Notes under the pieces: generated by a model
Told to the model about the DNA's origin: nothing
The model's database searches: none
What the model saw: the letters and a program-made list of their open reading frames with translations, nothing else
Program-made: the position numbers and the translations under genes
From: Methanotorris igneus Kol 5
GTDB taxonomy: Archaea; AGJL01; Methanococci; Methanococcales; Methanococcaceae
DNA: 64,000 bases
Reading direction: 5' to 3'
Assembly: GCF_000214415.1 (NCBI RefSeq)
Contig: NC_015562.1
Coordinates: forward strand, 496,001-560,000
Part shown: piece after piece, positions 26,419-35,564 of the stretch
How the letters are laid out: every line of letters begins with the position of its first letter
How positions within the stretch are numbered: the stretch's first letter is position 1

Positions 26419-27162
26419 ATGTTCAAAGCAGTAATTAGTGGAGCCAAGAACTTCAAAAAGGTTATTGATGCCGCAAGCAATCTTTTAATTGAGATTTGCT
26501 TTGAAGTTAATGAAGAGAGGGTAAAAGCAATAGCAATGGATCCAGATCATGTTGCCTTAGTAAGTATAGATATACCAAAAGAGGCATTTGATGAATATGA
26601 GGCAGACGTTCATAGTATCGGTGTTGACTTAGAGGCATTTAAAAAGATAATGAACATGGCAAAAGCAAAAGACAAGTTAATTTTAGAGTTGGATGAGGAG
26701 AAAGATAAATTAAATGTGGTATTTAAAGGGGCTATGACGAGAAAATTTGCCCTCGCTTTGTATGATGTTTCATCTTTAGATCTTCAAGTTCCAGATATTG
26801 AGTATCCAAATGAAATCTTAATTAAAGCAGGTCCATTTGTTGATGCGTTAAAGGGTGCGAATTTGGTAAGCGACTGGGCAACTTTAAAAGTTGAGGATGG
26901 TAAGTTTATTGTTTATGCAAAAGGGGATTTAAACGAGAGTGAGACGGTCTTTGAGGAAGATAGTGAGAGTATTATCAGCATGAACATTGGAGAAGATGCA
27001 AAGAGTACTTTCTACCTTGAGTATTTAAGGGATATGACAAAGGCAGCATCATCAGGTGATATTTTAAAAATCTACTTGGGGAGTGACATGCCTGTTAAGG
27101 TTGAGTATGATGTTGCTGGGGCTAATTTGACATTTTTACTCGCTCCGAGAATTGAATCATAA
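26419..27162 (+). CDS. pcn: DNA polymerase sliding clamp (PCNA) carried by the element
   Basis: This 247-residue protein is a full-length archaeal PCNA, with [10 protein letters not shown], the [18 protein letters not shown] segment, the interdomain region near [10 protein letters not shown], and the C-terminal [24 protein letters not shown] trimers encircle DNA and tether polymerases, ligase and nucleases. ATG 26419 follows GAGGGGG. It lies between the candidate initiator and the integrase, so it is part of the element's replication operon. A separate chromosomal PCNA is expected elsewhere but is not in this window. Confidence 0.95.
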   Translation: MFKAVISGAKNFKKVIDAASNLLIEICFEVNEERVKAIAMDPDHVALVSIDIPKEAFDEYEADVHSIGVDLEAFKKIMNMAKAKDKLILELDEEKDKLNVVFKGAMTRKFALALYDVSSLDLQVPDIEYPNEILIKAGPFVDALKGANLVSDWATLKVEDGKFIVYAKGDLNESETVFEEDSESIISMNIGEDAKSTFYLEYLRDMTKAASSGDILKIYLGSDMPVKVEYDVAGANLTFLLAPRIES

Positions 27163-27203
27163 CCTTACCATTTTGCAGAGTTACAAATGTTTTGGTGGTT
27201 CCA

Positions 27204-27461
27204 ATGGAATCAAAGAGAATGACTTTTTACCTCTGTAAAAATGTTGATAGTAGGAGGTTAAGGTATTATTTACATAAACTTGAAAATTTAAAAGAGTTAG
27301 ACCCTGAGATGTTTAAAAAAGTTATTGAATCTAAGAAGGAGTGTAGAAGAACAATTACTTTAACTGAGGAGGAGATTAAAATTTGTGAAAAATATGGAAG
27401 GGCAACTAATCTGTATTTAAATTATGTTATAATGGTGAGTGAGGATGGGGAGCGAGTTTAA
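27204..27461 (+). CDS. Small protein overlapping the integrase gene, unknown
   Basis: This 85-residue protein (MESKRMTFYLCKNVDSRRLR) is predicted helical with a strand, and is rich in Lys, Arg and Glu. ATG 27204 follows GGTGGTTCCA. It overlaps the integrase start by 17 bases. Its position suggests an accessory role in integration or excision, or a small regulator, but no family is recognised. Confidence 0.72.
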   Translation: MESKRMTFYLCKNVDSRRLRYYLHKLENLKELDPEMFKKVIESKKECRRTITLTEEEIKICEKYGRATNLYLNYVIMVSEDGERV

Positions 27462-28425
27462 TATTAAAAATCTTCTTTTGGTTAAGAGGAAGAGGGATGA
27501 GATTGAAGAGACTGATGAGATGAGGCAGTGGTTGGAGAGGTTTAAGGAGGAGAGGGAGTTTGATGGTATAAAGCCATCAACGATTCATAATGATTTGGCT
27601 CGGTTGAGGGTCTTTTTGGATTTTTGTTATAATCGTTTGGGGAAATCGCCTGATAAGCTTCAAACGCATGATTTTGTTAAGTTCTTTAATTACTTAGAGG
27701 TTGAACGAAAATTGTCTAAGAATACTCAAAAGAGATATTATGACCTTTTAAAAGTGTTTTATAGGGTTTTGAGGATGTATCCTGTTATAAAGGGTTTTGT
27801 TGAAGAGTCGAAGGATAGGAAGAGGTTTTCGAGGATTGAGGTTAAGCATTATGATCCTGTTGATGATAGGATGTTGAATTTGATTTTGGAGAGGATTATT
27901 GGGTCTAATAGTAGGGTGAGTATTAGGAATGCTCTTATTGTTAGAATGCTTTGGGATACGGGTTGTAGGATTTCTGAGATTTTGAATTTGAAGTATAGGG
28001 ATTGTGATTTTGATAGTGGGGTGTTTAGAATTACTGATACTAAGACACATGAGGAGAGGAAGGTTGTTTGTTCGGAGGCTACTTTGGAGGCGTTAAAATG
28101 GTATGTGCAGTTTAATGTTAGGCAGGGTCCTGATGATTATATATTCCAAAAGCAGAATGGGGATAAGTTGAGTAGGGATACGATTACTAAGGTGTTTAAT
28201 AGGGTTGTTAAGGAGCTTAAAAAAGAGGGGAAGATCCCACAAAATAGGAGGATTGTGATTCATTCTCTTAGGCATGGTAGGTGTGTGGATTTGTTGGAAA
28301 AGGGGATTCCTGTCGATATTGTTAAAGAATACCTTGGCCATAAAACTTTAGATACTACATTGTTTTATTCTCATTCAAAAGAGAGGACTGAAAAGCTTTT
28401 GAAGACTATAAAAAAGATTCTTTAA
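27445..28425 (+). CDS. int: Integrase, tyrosine recombinase family
   Basis: This 326-residue protein has an N-terminal SAM-like core-binding domain (about 25-125) and a catalytic domain with the complete active site: Arg175 in DTGCRISEIL, Lys200 in TDTKTHEER, His273 and Arg276 in VIHSLRHGR, His299 in YLGHKTLDTT and Tyr308 in LFYSHS. It is the enzyme expected to recombine the 58-bp tRNA repeat, and its stop is 120 bp from attR. The gene is uninterrupted, unlike SSV-type integrases that are split on integration. Its codons are richer in G and T than its neighbours'. ATG 27445 follows GGTGAGTGAGG. Confidence 0.95.
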   Translation: MGSEFNIKNLLLVKRKRDEIEETDEMRQWLERFKEEREFDGIKPSTIHNDLARLRVFLDFCYNRLGKSPDKLQTHDFVKFFNYLEVERKLSKNTQKRYYDLLKVFYRVLRMYPVIKGFVEESKDRKRFSRIEVKHYDPVDDRMLNLILERIIGSNSRVSIRNALIVRMLWDTGCRISEILNLKYRDCDFDSGVFRITDTKTHEERKVVCSEATLEALKWYVQFNVRQGPDDYIFQKQNGDKLSRDTITKVFNRVVKELKKEGKIPQNRRIVIHSLRHGRCVDLLEKGIPVDIVKEYLGHKTLDTTLFYSHSKERTEKLLKTIKKIL

Positions 28426-28545
28426 AGTCCGATGGTATAATAGTATAAAAGGATTTTAAAATTCCACGGGATTTAGTCCTGTGTAAAAAGTGGGTGTAAA
28501 TATCTATAATTTGTCTAAATTTGGATAAAATTTTGTAAAAAAAGT

Positions 28546-28603
28546 ATGGCGCAGGGGAAGGGATTTGAACCCTTGCGGGGCAGAGCCCCATGGGATTTCA
28601 AGT
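28546..28603 (-). repeat. attR: 58-bp direct repeat inside intact tRNA-Ser
   Basis: Identical to attL at 4181-4238. Here the repeat forms the 3' part of the complete tRNA-Ser gene, from the CCA end through the T arm and variable arm to the anticodon stem. The crossover lies within these 58 bases. Confidence 0.95.
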
Positions 28604-28636
28604 CCCACGCCTTTGTCCAGGCTCGGCCACCCCTGC
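28547..28636 (-). tRNA. trnS: tRNA-Ser(UGA), integration target
   Basis: The minus strand folds as a class II tRNA. The acceptor stem is GCAGGGG with CCCCTGC and discriminator G, and the encoded CCA end is present. The anticodon loop CTTGAAA carries UGA, the long variable arm is GGGGC-TCT-GCCCC, and the T arm AAGGG-TTCAAAT-CCCTT is complete. A TATA-like box lies upstream on the minus strand at 28664-28673. The 3' half of the gene was supplied by the integrated element. Confidence 0.97.
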
Positions 28637-28692
28637 ACGCTCACATTATTAAAAGGTAAAAGTAGTATATAAACTTTACGCTTACATAGTCG

Positions 28693-29392
28693 GAGAGTGT
28701 CAAGATAAGTTTTAATATTTAATCCACAAAAATAGTAAATATGGAGCTCACGATAGAAGTGATAAAGGAACGAATTAAAGAGAAAAAGCTCTTTAAGCGA
28801 AATAAGATACCGGTGGAGATTAAGATTTTGGCAGGTCTTTTATACTATTTAGGTTTATCGCTAAGAAAGACGAGCTCGTTCTTATCCCAATTCGGAAAGA
28901 TAAGTCATGAATCAGTTAGAACTTACTATCACACGATTAAAGAAGTTCTAAACGAGCCTGAGAGAAAGACAAGAAACCTAATAGCAATCGATGAAACCAA
29001 ACTGAAGGTTGGAGATAAGACTATTTACGTATGGTCTGCTATCGATGTAGAAACGAAAGAATGCTTAGGAGTTTATGTATCAGAAAGTAGGAGTTCCCTC
29101 GATACAATATCTTTTGTAAGAAGTATTTTAAAATTTTGTTCCAACAAGCCCAAAATTCTAGTCGATGGTAGAACGTGGTATCCTTGGGCGTTACAGAAGT
29201 TAGGCTTAGAATTCGAAAGAATTCGATTTGGGCTGAGAAACTGTGTAGAAAGCTTCTTTTCAGTGCTTAAAGGAAGAACTAAAAGGTTCTTTAATAGATT
29301 TCCCATGAATAGTAGTTTTAAAACGGTTGTTAGTTGGGTTAAGAGCTTTATAATGTTTTACAATTGGTGGAAGTCGTTAAGTTGACACTCTC
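28693..29392 (+). mobile_element. IS6-like insertion sequence, about 700 bp
   Basis: An 11-bp perfect inverted repeat, GAGAGTGTCAA (28693-28703) and TTGACACTCTC (29382-29392), encloses a single DDE transposase gene. No clear target duplication is visible: only TCG/TTCGG is shared at the borders. It lies between tRNA-Ser and nadC, immediately outside the integrated element. The ends and reading frame are intact. Confidence 0.85.
28741..29385 (+). CDS. IS6/IS240-like DDE transposase
   Basis: This 214-residue transposase has an N-terminal HTH ([20 protein letters not shown]) and a DDE catalytic core with Asp84 in [10 protein letters not shown], Asp142 in ILVDGRTW and Glu170 in [13 protein letters not shown]. 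The size and spacing fit the short archaeal IS6-type transposases common in M. jannaschii. It would catalyse movement of the surrounding 700-bp element. Confidence 0.88.
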   Translation: MELTIEVIKERIKEKKLFKRNKIPVEIKILAGLLYYLGLSLRKTSSFLSQFGKISHESVRTYYHTIKEVLNEPERKTRNLIAIDETKLKVGDKTIYVWSAIDVETKECLGVYVSESRSSLDTISFVRSILKFCSNKPKILVDGRTWYPWALQKLGLEFERIRFGLRNCVESFFSVLKGRTKRFFNRFPMNSSFKTVVSWVKSFIMFYNWWKSLS

Positions 29393-29421
29393 TTCGGAAA
29401 TACTGTATTATATTAAAAAAC

Positions 29422-30273
29422 TTACAAAATGTCCACATCTAAACTTATATCTATGGCTCTTGCAGAATGTATCAAGCATCCCATTGAGATAACATCAACA
29501 TTATATTTTGCGTAATCTAAGATATTATCCTCTTTAATTCCTCCACTAACTTCAACTATTGGTCTATAGTTATGCTCTTTTTCATAATTGTCTATAATCT
29601 TTAATGCTTCCCCAACTTCTTCTGGTTTAAAATTATCAAGCAAAACAATATCTGGTTTGTATTTTAAAACTTCCCTTAACTGCTCTAAGTTATCAACCTC
29701 AACCTCTATCTTCTTTGTGAAACTTACCTTTTTTACTCTCTCAAATGCCTTCTCAATACCAACTGCCGCTATGTGATTATCTTTAATCATTACACAATCA
29801 TCTAACCTAAACCTATGTGTATCTCCACCCCCAACAGACACAGCATATTTTTCAAGGATTGAGAGCATCGGTAGGGTCTTTCTTGTGCAGGCAATCCTTA
29901 CATTTTTATTAATTTGCCTAACTTTTTTAATTACGTTGTAGGTTTTTGTTGCAATTCCTGAGAGGTGCATTAAAAAATTCAAAACCGTCCTCTCTAATAT
30001 TAGGATAGTTCTCGCGTCTCCATAAACCTCCAATATATCTCCATGCACCAAATCCCCTTCCTTTACCAATGGTTTGCATTTTATACCATAAGATTTAAAT
30101 AACTCAACAACAAAATCTAAACCACAGACGACACATTCTTCTTTGGATTTTATAACTCCTTTGCAGGCCAAATCTTTTGGGATAATTAATTCTGTTGTGA
30201 TATCTCCAAATCCAACGTCATGGCTTAGAGATTCTTTTAATATCCTTAATGCATAATCCTTAATCATAATCAT
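29422..30273 (-). CDS. nadC: Nicotinate-nucleotide pyrophosphorylase (quinolinate phosphoribosyltransferase)
   Basis: This 283-residue enzyme converts quinolinate and PRPP to nicotinate mononucleotide, releasing CO2, in NAD synthesis. Recognisable motifs are LSHDVGFGDITTELI at the N-terminus, RTVLNFLMHLSGIAT, the CTRKTLPMLSILEKYAVSVG segment, GGGDTHRFRL, VMIKDNHI, EVEVDNLEQ and VEVSGGI. The start is ATG 30273 after CGTGATACT rather than the longer frame from 30357. It is a single gene just beyond the IS6-like element. Confidence 0.96.
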   Translation of the reverse strand: MIMIKDYALRILKESLSHDVGFGDITTELIIPKDLACKGVIKSKEECVVCGLDFVVELFKSYGIKCKPLVKEGDLVHGDILEVYGDARTILILERTVLNFLMHLSGIATKTYNVIKKVRQINKNVRIACTRKTLPMLSILEKYAVSVGGGDTHRFRLDDCVMIKDNHIAAVGIEKAFERVKKVSFTKKIEVEVDNLEQLREVLKYKPDIVLLDNFKPEEVGEALKIIDNYEKEHNYRPIVEVSGGIKEDNILDYAKYNVDVISMGCLIHSARAIDISLDVDIL

Positions 30274-30456
30274 AGTATCACGTTCTTTTATAGTTGTTTG
30301 TGTTAGATATTGGGCATAATTATAATGAATTTGAATGCTATAGAGTATTATTTTCAAATTTTAAGAATTTTTAAGAATGGTTAGATATTTTTGGAATTTG
30401 AAGTATATAAATAAATTCCAAAAAATTCCACAGACAACTAATTTTTGAGGGACATT

Positions 30457-30858
30457 ATGTTAAAAACATTACCACCAACATTAAGAGACAAAAAAAGATA
30501 CCTTGTGTTTGAGATTATCTATGAGGATGAGTTAAGTGAAAGTGAAATTATCAACATTATTAGAAATGCTACTATAAATTATTATGGTGTTTGGGGAACG
30601 TCAAAATCAAATCCTTGGCTTGTTTATTATGATTTTCCGTATGGGATTTTAAGGTGTAGACATACAGAGGTTGATTATGTTAGGAGTGCTTTGATATTTG
30701 TAAAAGAGTATAAAAATAAGCCAATAAATATTGTTGTCCTTGGAGTCTCTGGAACTGTAAGGAAGGCAAAAATAAAATTTTTGGGGATAACTCCAAAAAG
30801 ATTATACATGAAGAGGTTGAAGGAATCTAAATCCAAAAATAATTCCAAAAATAATTAA
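30457..30858 (+). CDS. rnp2: RNase P protein component 2 (Pop5/Rnp2)
   Basis: This 133-residue protein matches archaeal Pop5: [20 protein letters not shown] at the start, and [20 protein letters not shown] with [15 protein letters not shown] later. It supports the RNase P RNA in cutting 5' leaders from pre-tRNAs. ATG 30457 follows GAGGGACATT. Its stop overlaps the stop of RNase Z on the opposite strand, so the enzymes for the 5' and 3' ends of tRNA are tail to tail. Confidence 0.93.
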   Translation: MLKTLPPTLRDKKRYLVFEIIYEDELSESEIINIIRNATINYYGVWGTSKSNPWLVYYDFPYGILRCRHTEVDYVRSALIFVKEYKNKPINIVVLGVSGTVRKAKIKFLGITPKRLYMKRLKESKSKNNSKNN

Positions 30859-31808
30859 TCCAAAATAGAAATAGAACATGTTTTTTTCTTTAAATCATAG
30901 ACCATGAAGTCCTCCGCTATAATAATATCCATATCTCCATTGTATTCTTTAATCTGCTTCTCATAAATTGAGATGTCATCATCATACCTTGCTGAGATGT
31001 GGGTTAATATTAGTGTCTCCACTTTTGCAATCTCCGCAATCTTTATAGCATCTTCAACGGTTGAATGCATAGTTTCTATGGCATTTTCTTTTAAAGTGTT
31101 GTCATAGGTTGCCTCATGAATCAAAACCCCACACCCCAACTCCTTCAAAAATTTCCCAAATTCTTCTATTGGAACTGTATCTCCACTATACCCAACACAT
31201 ATACCTTTTTTTGGGGGTAACAGAACTTCTTCTGGCTTTATAACCCTTCCATCCTCTAATTTAACTGGAATACCATCCTTCAATTTTTTTAAATCTGGAC
31301 CTACTTTAACGCCTAAGGCCTTTGCTTTATTTATGTCTAACCTTGGTTTTTTCTTTTCTTTAAAAACATAGGCATAAGATGGAACTGAGTGTTTTACTGG
31401 GAAAGCATAGACCTCAAATTTCTCATTATCTATTATTTTTACCGCCTCTTTAGAATTTATTTCATATACATTTACTTTAAAGTTAATTCCATGATAGCCA
31501 ACACTTAGTGCATGTATCATCATCTCTTTTGTCCCTACGGGGCCATAGATATTTATTTCCTCCTTTCTCCCAGCAAATGCCATGGACTGCAACAATCCTG
31601 GGATGCCTAATATATGATCCCCATGCAAATGGGAGATGAATATATTTTTTATTTTCATTGGAGAGACTTCTGTATACATCATCTGTCTTTGAGCATTTTC
31701 CCCACAATCAAATAGAAGGACTTCTCCATTAATTTTTAGGGCTATTGATGCATGTGCCCGTTTTTTCGTTGGAACTGCTGCACCAGTCCCTAAGAAAATT
31801 AACTTCAT
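30855..31808 (-). CDS. rnz: Ribonuclease Z
   Basis: This 317-residue metallo-beta-lactamase-fold enzyme trims the 3' end of pre-tRNAs. The zinc-binding HLHGDH motif is at residues 60-65 ([20 protein letters not shown]), with [10 protein letters not shown], the GYSGDT motif and the terminal [10 protein letters not shown] motif present. ATG 31808 begins [17 protein letters not shown], the family start. The length is normal. Confidence 0.96.
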   Translation of the reverse strand: MKLIFLGTGAAVPTKKRAHASIALKINGEVLLFDCGENAQRQMMYTEVSPMKIKNIFISHLHGDHILGIPGLLQSMAFAGRKEEINIYGPVGTKEMMIHALSVGYHGINFKVNVYEINSKEAVKIIDNEKFEVYAFPVKHSVPSYAYVFKEKKKPRLDINKAKALGVKVGPDLKKLKDGIPVKLEDGRVIKPEEVLLPPKKGICVGYSGDTVPIEEFGKFLKELGCGVLIHEATYDNTLKENAIETMHSTVEDAIKIAEIAKVETLILTHISARYDDDISIYEKQIKEYNGDMDIIIAEDFMVYDLKKKTCSISILD

Positions 31809-31822
31809 AATCTCCCATCAAA

Positions 31823-32215
31823 TTAATTTTTTAACTCCTCATTTATTACATCCTCTACTTCAATTTCGTCTATCCACTGTTTGACACTCTCACACCATTG
31901 TGTTACAGTTTCTTTTATTATTCTTTTAACCTCCTCAAAAGGTAATGCCTCATATATGTAAAAATATCCGCCCTCTTTAATATTTACTTGCTTTCTTTTT
32001 ACTAAGCCCACATTCATTAAATTTTGAACTGCTCTTTGGACAGTACTTCTATCTCTGTTAAGTTTTTCTGCAATTTTGTTTATTCTTGATGGGCCATTTT
32101 TTAATATTTCAAAATAAACTACCACATCAAAAACCTTCAATCCAAATGTGCAACACATTAAGTTTTCGAGTGTGAAGGTCGTGCATGGAGTTTTTAATAT
32201 TAATTTATTGCCCAT
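31823..32215 (-). CDS. HTH transcriptional regulator (TrmB/ArsR-like)
   Basis: This 130-residue protein has a winged-helix domain with RINKIAEKLNRDRSTVQRAV followed by NLMNVGLVKRKQVN and a wing, then a helical tail. A CC pair at residues 21-22 and further cysteines might bind metal or sense redox. It lies 14 bases upstream of rnz on the same strand and may be co-transcribed. The target genes are unknown. Confidence 0.85.
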   Translation of the reverse strand: MGNKLILKTPCTTFTLENLMCCTFGLKVFDVVVYFEILKNGPSRINKIAEKLNRDRSTVQRAVQNLMNVGLVKRKQVNIKEGGYFYIYEALPFEEVKRIIKETVTQWCESVKQWIDEIEVEDVINEELKN

Positions 32216-32529
32216 AGTATCACCGCTTGTGTTGTGTGTGCCACAACTAATAACTATACATTATAAAGTATATTAAGTTTATTGTAGAAATAGAAAGTGC
32301 GTAATATTGTCAGAACTTTTGCTTGGAAATTATTAGCTGCGAAACTTTCTGGCCATTTTTAAGTATTGTTACAACATAAAATTTTCTTGACAAATTTTGC
32401 ATTTGTTTTCGTAATTATTGTTTTTGTTTATAATTTTTAGTGATATTTTTAGTCGATTTTCTCAAACTCAATTTTATAACCTATTTTAAGCTTGAATATT
32501 TCGAGTGAGGGTCAATTTTTAAAATAAAA
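32216..32529. other. Intergenic region upstream of the HTH regulator
   Basis: This 314-base AT-rich stretch holds the regulator's promoter (TATA-like sequence near 32260-32275 on the minus strand) and the end of the RNA ligase transcript. No gene, tRNA or strong hairpin could be supported in it. Confidence 0.4.
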
Positions 32530-33690
32530 TCACCATAGACCACCATTTAAATGACTCAGAACTTTGTCGTTAGTTGCAGAATATATCTTCCCAATTTTCA
32601 CCTTTATTTTATATTCATCATCTGCCTTTATTTTTTCCATGTTTTTGATGATAAATTGCATATGTAATCTCTTTAAGTATTCTAAAAACTCTTTCAAATC
32701 CTCCTCGCTATCTACGACAATTTCAAAGTCCTCTGTAACTCTCTCACCACTATGAACCTTTTTTATTGTGTCTACCATTGGGTATAGGATAGATTCTCCA
32801 ATATCCAATGCCCTCTTTTTTAATGCATCATCATTTTCATTGAATTCAAATGCTTGATATCCCTCCCTGACAACTCTACTAAACATAAAGTCAACTCCCA
32901 AATCATAGAAGAACGTAAATGCCGCCTTTAAATCCCCGCACTGTGTTTTATGTGTTGTGTATTTTATTGGATTTATTGCCATATCTGGGTCTTTTAAAAC
33001 AACTCCTTCCCTATTCTCAGCGTTTAATCTATCAATAATCTCCTTTATGTATTCATGAGCATCTTCCTTGTCAAATTCCCCAATCGGCTCAACATAAGGA
33101 AGGTTGTATTTTTTGCAGATTTCTATTTTCTCTTTTATGGATAAAGGTTCATTTGTTTCTCTATCTCTTATATCAAAAATGTAAAATCCTAAGTTTTCCC
33201 AGCCCCTATCGACTTCTTCATAATAGTGTGGCACATAGGGATTGTTTAATCCAATCATCTCCCCGCACAGCATTAGGTTTGGATTGTTATCAAAGAATTT
33301 AGTGTTTAATATTTGTATTGCTTTTTTTGTTGTGAATGGGCAAACATGTCCTCCTCTTGTAATTGCAACAATATTATTATTTATTTTTGCTATTCTAACA
33401 TTATAACCATCCAACTTTTCCTCAACAACGACCTTATCAATGAAGTAATTCTTTATCGTTGGATTTAACACTAACGCCCTTCTAATTTTTGGGTATCCCA
33501 TAATATAATCCAAATTTTCATTTAAAAATAAAGCCGTTCCTCTCTCAATATGTTTTATCTTTTTTCTAAATGCAATCATTGGAACTCCTTTATATTCTTC
33601 TCTAATGATTATCCCTCTTTTGAATCCCCTTCTTATATCCTCTTCTCTCAACTTCAATCTTTCCGCAATTAAAGCGTAATCTATTTCCAT
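32530..33690 (-). CDS. ATP-dependent RNA ligase (Rnl3 / Pab1020 type)
   Basis: This 386-residue protein matches the archaeal homodimeric RNA ligase family. The nucleotidyl-transfer motif I is EEKLDGYNVR with Lys92, and motif III/IIIa-like (LMLCGEMIG, GFYIFDIRD), motif IV (REGVVLKD) and motif V (IKYTTHKTQ) are visible. A helical C-terminal dimerisation domain follows. Such ligases join or circularise RNA ends. ATG 33690 starts MEIDYALIAERL. It is adjacent to a fresh insertion sequence just upstream. Confidence 0.93.
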   Translation of the reverse strand: MEIDYALIAERLKLREEDIRRGFKRGIIIREEYKGVPMIAFRKKIKHIERGTALFLNENLDYIMGYPKIRRALVLNPTIKNYFIDKVVVEEKLDGYNVRIAKINNNIVAITRGGHVCPFTTKKAIQILNTKFFDNNPNLMLCGEMIGLNNPYVPHYYEEVDRGWENLGFYIFDIRDRETNEPLSIKEKIEICKKYNLPYVEPIGEFDKEDAHEYIKEIIDRLNAENREGVVLKDPDMAINPIKYTTHKTQCGDLKAAFTFFYDLGVDFMFSRVVREGYQAFEFNENDDALKKRALDIGESILYPMVDTIKKVHSGERVTEDFEIVVDSEEDLKEFLEYLKRLHMQFIIKNMEKIKADDEYKIKVKIGKIYSATNDKVLSHLNGGLW

Positions 33691-33725
33691 AAAATCACCA
33701 AGAACTAAATGTTTACTTTTTCAGT

Positions 33726-34747
33726 GAGGTTGTCGAAAAATACGAATACTATAAATAATAGTAATAATAATTATGAGCGGCAGAAAAACCAAAAGAAAAG
33801 GATACTGGAAAGCCTACGATAAGAGGTTTAAGATATTCAATATTAAGTACACTTATGATTTTGTTTCATTTATTATAAATATTTTACTTCCATATAAAGA
33901 AAAACGCAAAGTAGGAAGGCCTTTAGCTATAAGTTACAATGAATATATAGCTACTCTAATAATAAAACACATTTTTAGAATTAGTTTAAGAGATTTAGAA
34001 ACTCTTTCCGATTATTTACATAAAAAGCATATAGATAGCTCCACATACGGAAAAGCTTTTCAGAGGATTAAAATAAGCGATTTAACTAAAATAATCGTTG
34101 GATTACACTTAATTATTGCTAATTCGTTAAAATCATCGGTTATAATTTACATAGCTGATTCCACTGGAGTCCATTTATTAAGAGTGTATTGTGAAAGAAT
34201 CAGAGTTGTGAATAATGAAATAAAAAAGGTAAAGTATCGGGTTTTTGACAAAATGCACGTATTAGCTTGCTATTATAAAGATTATGGATTAATTTCGATT
34301 GTTATGGTAAAATGGGATAATGGATATAGTTCAGACAGTAAAAACTTACTAAAAATGATAAAATCTTTAGATTTTGTGAAAGGTGCGATAATATTGTTGG
34401 ATGGTGGTTACGATGATGAAGATTTACTTAGAGAGTTGTTATCTATAGACCTCATTCCAATAGTTAAAACAAAAGAGTTTAAATGGGATTACGGTATTTC
34501 TAAAATCAGAAAGAAAGTTAAAAAATTGTTTGATAAGAAACTGTATAAAATTAGAGGGGTAATAGAAGCGATATTTGGAGGGCTAAAAACTAAATTTAGA
34601 TTAACTCTAAATGAAAAACTACCTGAAAGTAGATGTAGAGCTACTTTAGCAGTAGCAATCGTTCATAATATTTTAACACTAATGAGAGTTATTAGTATTA
34701 GAGAGTAATATTTAAATTCATTGATGAAATAATTTTTCGACAACCTC
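33726..34747 (+). mobile_element. Intact DDE insertion sequence with 9-bp target duplication, 1,022 bp
   Basis: Perfect 16-bp terminal inverted repeats (GAGGTTGTCGAAAAAT at 33726-33741, and its complement ending at 34747) enclose one transposase gene. A perfect 9-bp direct repeat TTTTTCAGT flanks the element at 33717-33725 and 34748-34756, showing a recent, unrearranged insertion. It lies between the RNA ligase and PHP genes without breaking either. Confidence 0.95.
33773..34708 (+). CDS. DDE transposase, IS4/IS5-superfamily type
   Basis: This 311-residue transposase has the RNase H-like DDE residues: Asp in IIYIADSTGVH, Asp in ILLDGGYDDEDL and the YKIRGVIEAIFGGLKTK segment that fits the Y-(2)-R-(3)-E-(6)-K signature of the IS4/IS5 superfamily. 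ATG 33773 starts SGRKTKRKGYWKAYDKRF. It fills nearly the whole element and looks functional. Confidence 0.92.
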   Translation: MSGRKTKRKGYWKAYDKRFKIFNIKYTYDFVSFIINILLPYKEKRKVGRPLAISYNEYIATLIIKHIFRISLRDLETLSDYLHKKHIDSSTYGKAFQRIKISDLTKIIVGLHLIIANSLKSSVIIYIADSTGVHLLRVYCERIRVVNNEIKKVKYRVFDKMHVLACYYKDYGLISIVMVKWDNGYSSDSKNLLKMIKSLDFVKGAIILLDGGYDDEDLLRELLSIDLIPIVKTKEFKWDYGISKIRKKVKKLFDKKLYKIRGVIEAIFGGLKTKFRLTLNEKLPESRCRATLAVAIVHNILTLMRVISIRE

Positions 34748-34814
34748 TTTTTCAGTTTTTTGGTTGTTCTACTAATGACAAGATATCGATGAGGCTTTAA
34801 AAGGTCTATTTGGA

Positions 34815-35510
34815 TTATATGTTAAACTTCTTCCTAATTTTTTTGGTTATTTTGCTAAACAACAATATGTTCAAATTACTACCTTTTTTTGCATAGTATT
34901 TAGGTGAAATCCATGGGTTTTTCTCTAAATTTTTACTTAAAATTTCCATGTCCTTTTTGTATTTAGATAATAACTTTAAAAATTCCCTTGGGTTGTCCCT
35001 ATCAAACGGCTCAGCGTTGATATATGCATTTCCAATTTCCCAAATAAAGTGAGCATCACTTCCAACACCAATTAACAAATCATATTTTTTTGCATACTCA
35101 AATGCCCTTATATTTGGCTCATTAGTTATGCATCTACTATTAAAAACCTCCACAATATCTACTTTTTTTATAAACTCTTTGTTATCCAGAATGTTAAATT
35201 TGCATAGAGACCTTCTCCTCCTTTCATCAAAAGGATGCGGCAAATAAACTAATCCTCCCTGCTCTTTGACCTTATCTATTGCTTCAAATATATCCTTCTC
35301 GTTAATCTCTTCATTTAAAAATAATCCAATAAATTCTCCCCTATCTGTTGCTATCTCTTCCCCAGTTATGCCAAAGTCCGTTTTGGTTAGTGTGTTATGG
35401 TCTGCGATTACTGGGGTAATATTATTCTTTAAACAAATCTTTTTTAATAAATTTATATTGTTCAATGAGCATTTTGAGCGTATAGTGTGAACATGCATGT
35501 CTACTTTCAT
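34815..35510 (-). CDS. PHP-domain metal-dependent phosphoesterase
   Basis: This 231-residue protein has the PHP metal-binding pattern: DMHVHT at the start, then VIADHNTLT, the GEEIAT region, YLPHPFD, and VGSDAHFIWEIG near the end. PHP proteins hydrolyse phosphate esters with two or three metal ions; the substrate is unknown. ATG 35510 starts MKVDMHVHT. It is read away from the insertion sequence. Confidence 0.9.
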   Translation of the reverse strand: MKVDMHVHTIRSKCSLNNINLLKKICLKNNITPVIADHNTLTKTDFGITGEEIATDRGEFIGLFLNEEINEKDIFEAIDKVKEQGGLVYLPHPFDERRRRSLCKFNILDNKEFIKKVDIVEVFNSRCITNEPNIRAFEYAKKYDLLIGVGSDAHFIWEIGNAYINAEPFDRDNPREFLKLLSKYKKDMEILSKNLEKNPWISPKYYAKKGSNLNILLFSKITKKIRKKFNI

Positions 35511-35564
35511 TAAAAGTTCACCATTTTTAATGTTTTTTGTGTGTTTAACTTTAAAGTAAAAATT

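Larger units (their letters stand above)
4181..28603. mobile_element. Integrated plasmid/virus-like element in tRNA-Ser(UGA), about 24.4 kb
   Basis: The element is bounded by a perfect 58-bp direct repeat (4181-4238 and 28546-28603) equal to the 3' part of a tRNA-Ser gene. A tyrosine integrase is encoded 120 bp from the right repeat. The tRNA gene is complete at the right end, while the left copy is only the 3' half, as expected when an element carrying the tRNA 3' end integrates and rebuilds the gene. The contents are typical of a selfish replicon: membrane and surface proteins, a HerA/FtsK-type ATPase, origin-like repeats, winged-helix proteins, a candidate replication ATPase and PCNA. The order and size resemble the pT26-2 family of archaeal integrated plasmids, which is an inference not tested by search. 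The integrase gene is intact, so excision may still be possible. Confidence 0.93.

Noticed and set aside
28691-29400. Target duplication of the IS6-like element
   Set aside because: The borders share only TCG, which is too short to claim a duplication.
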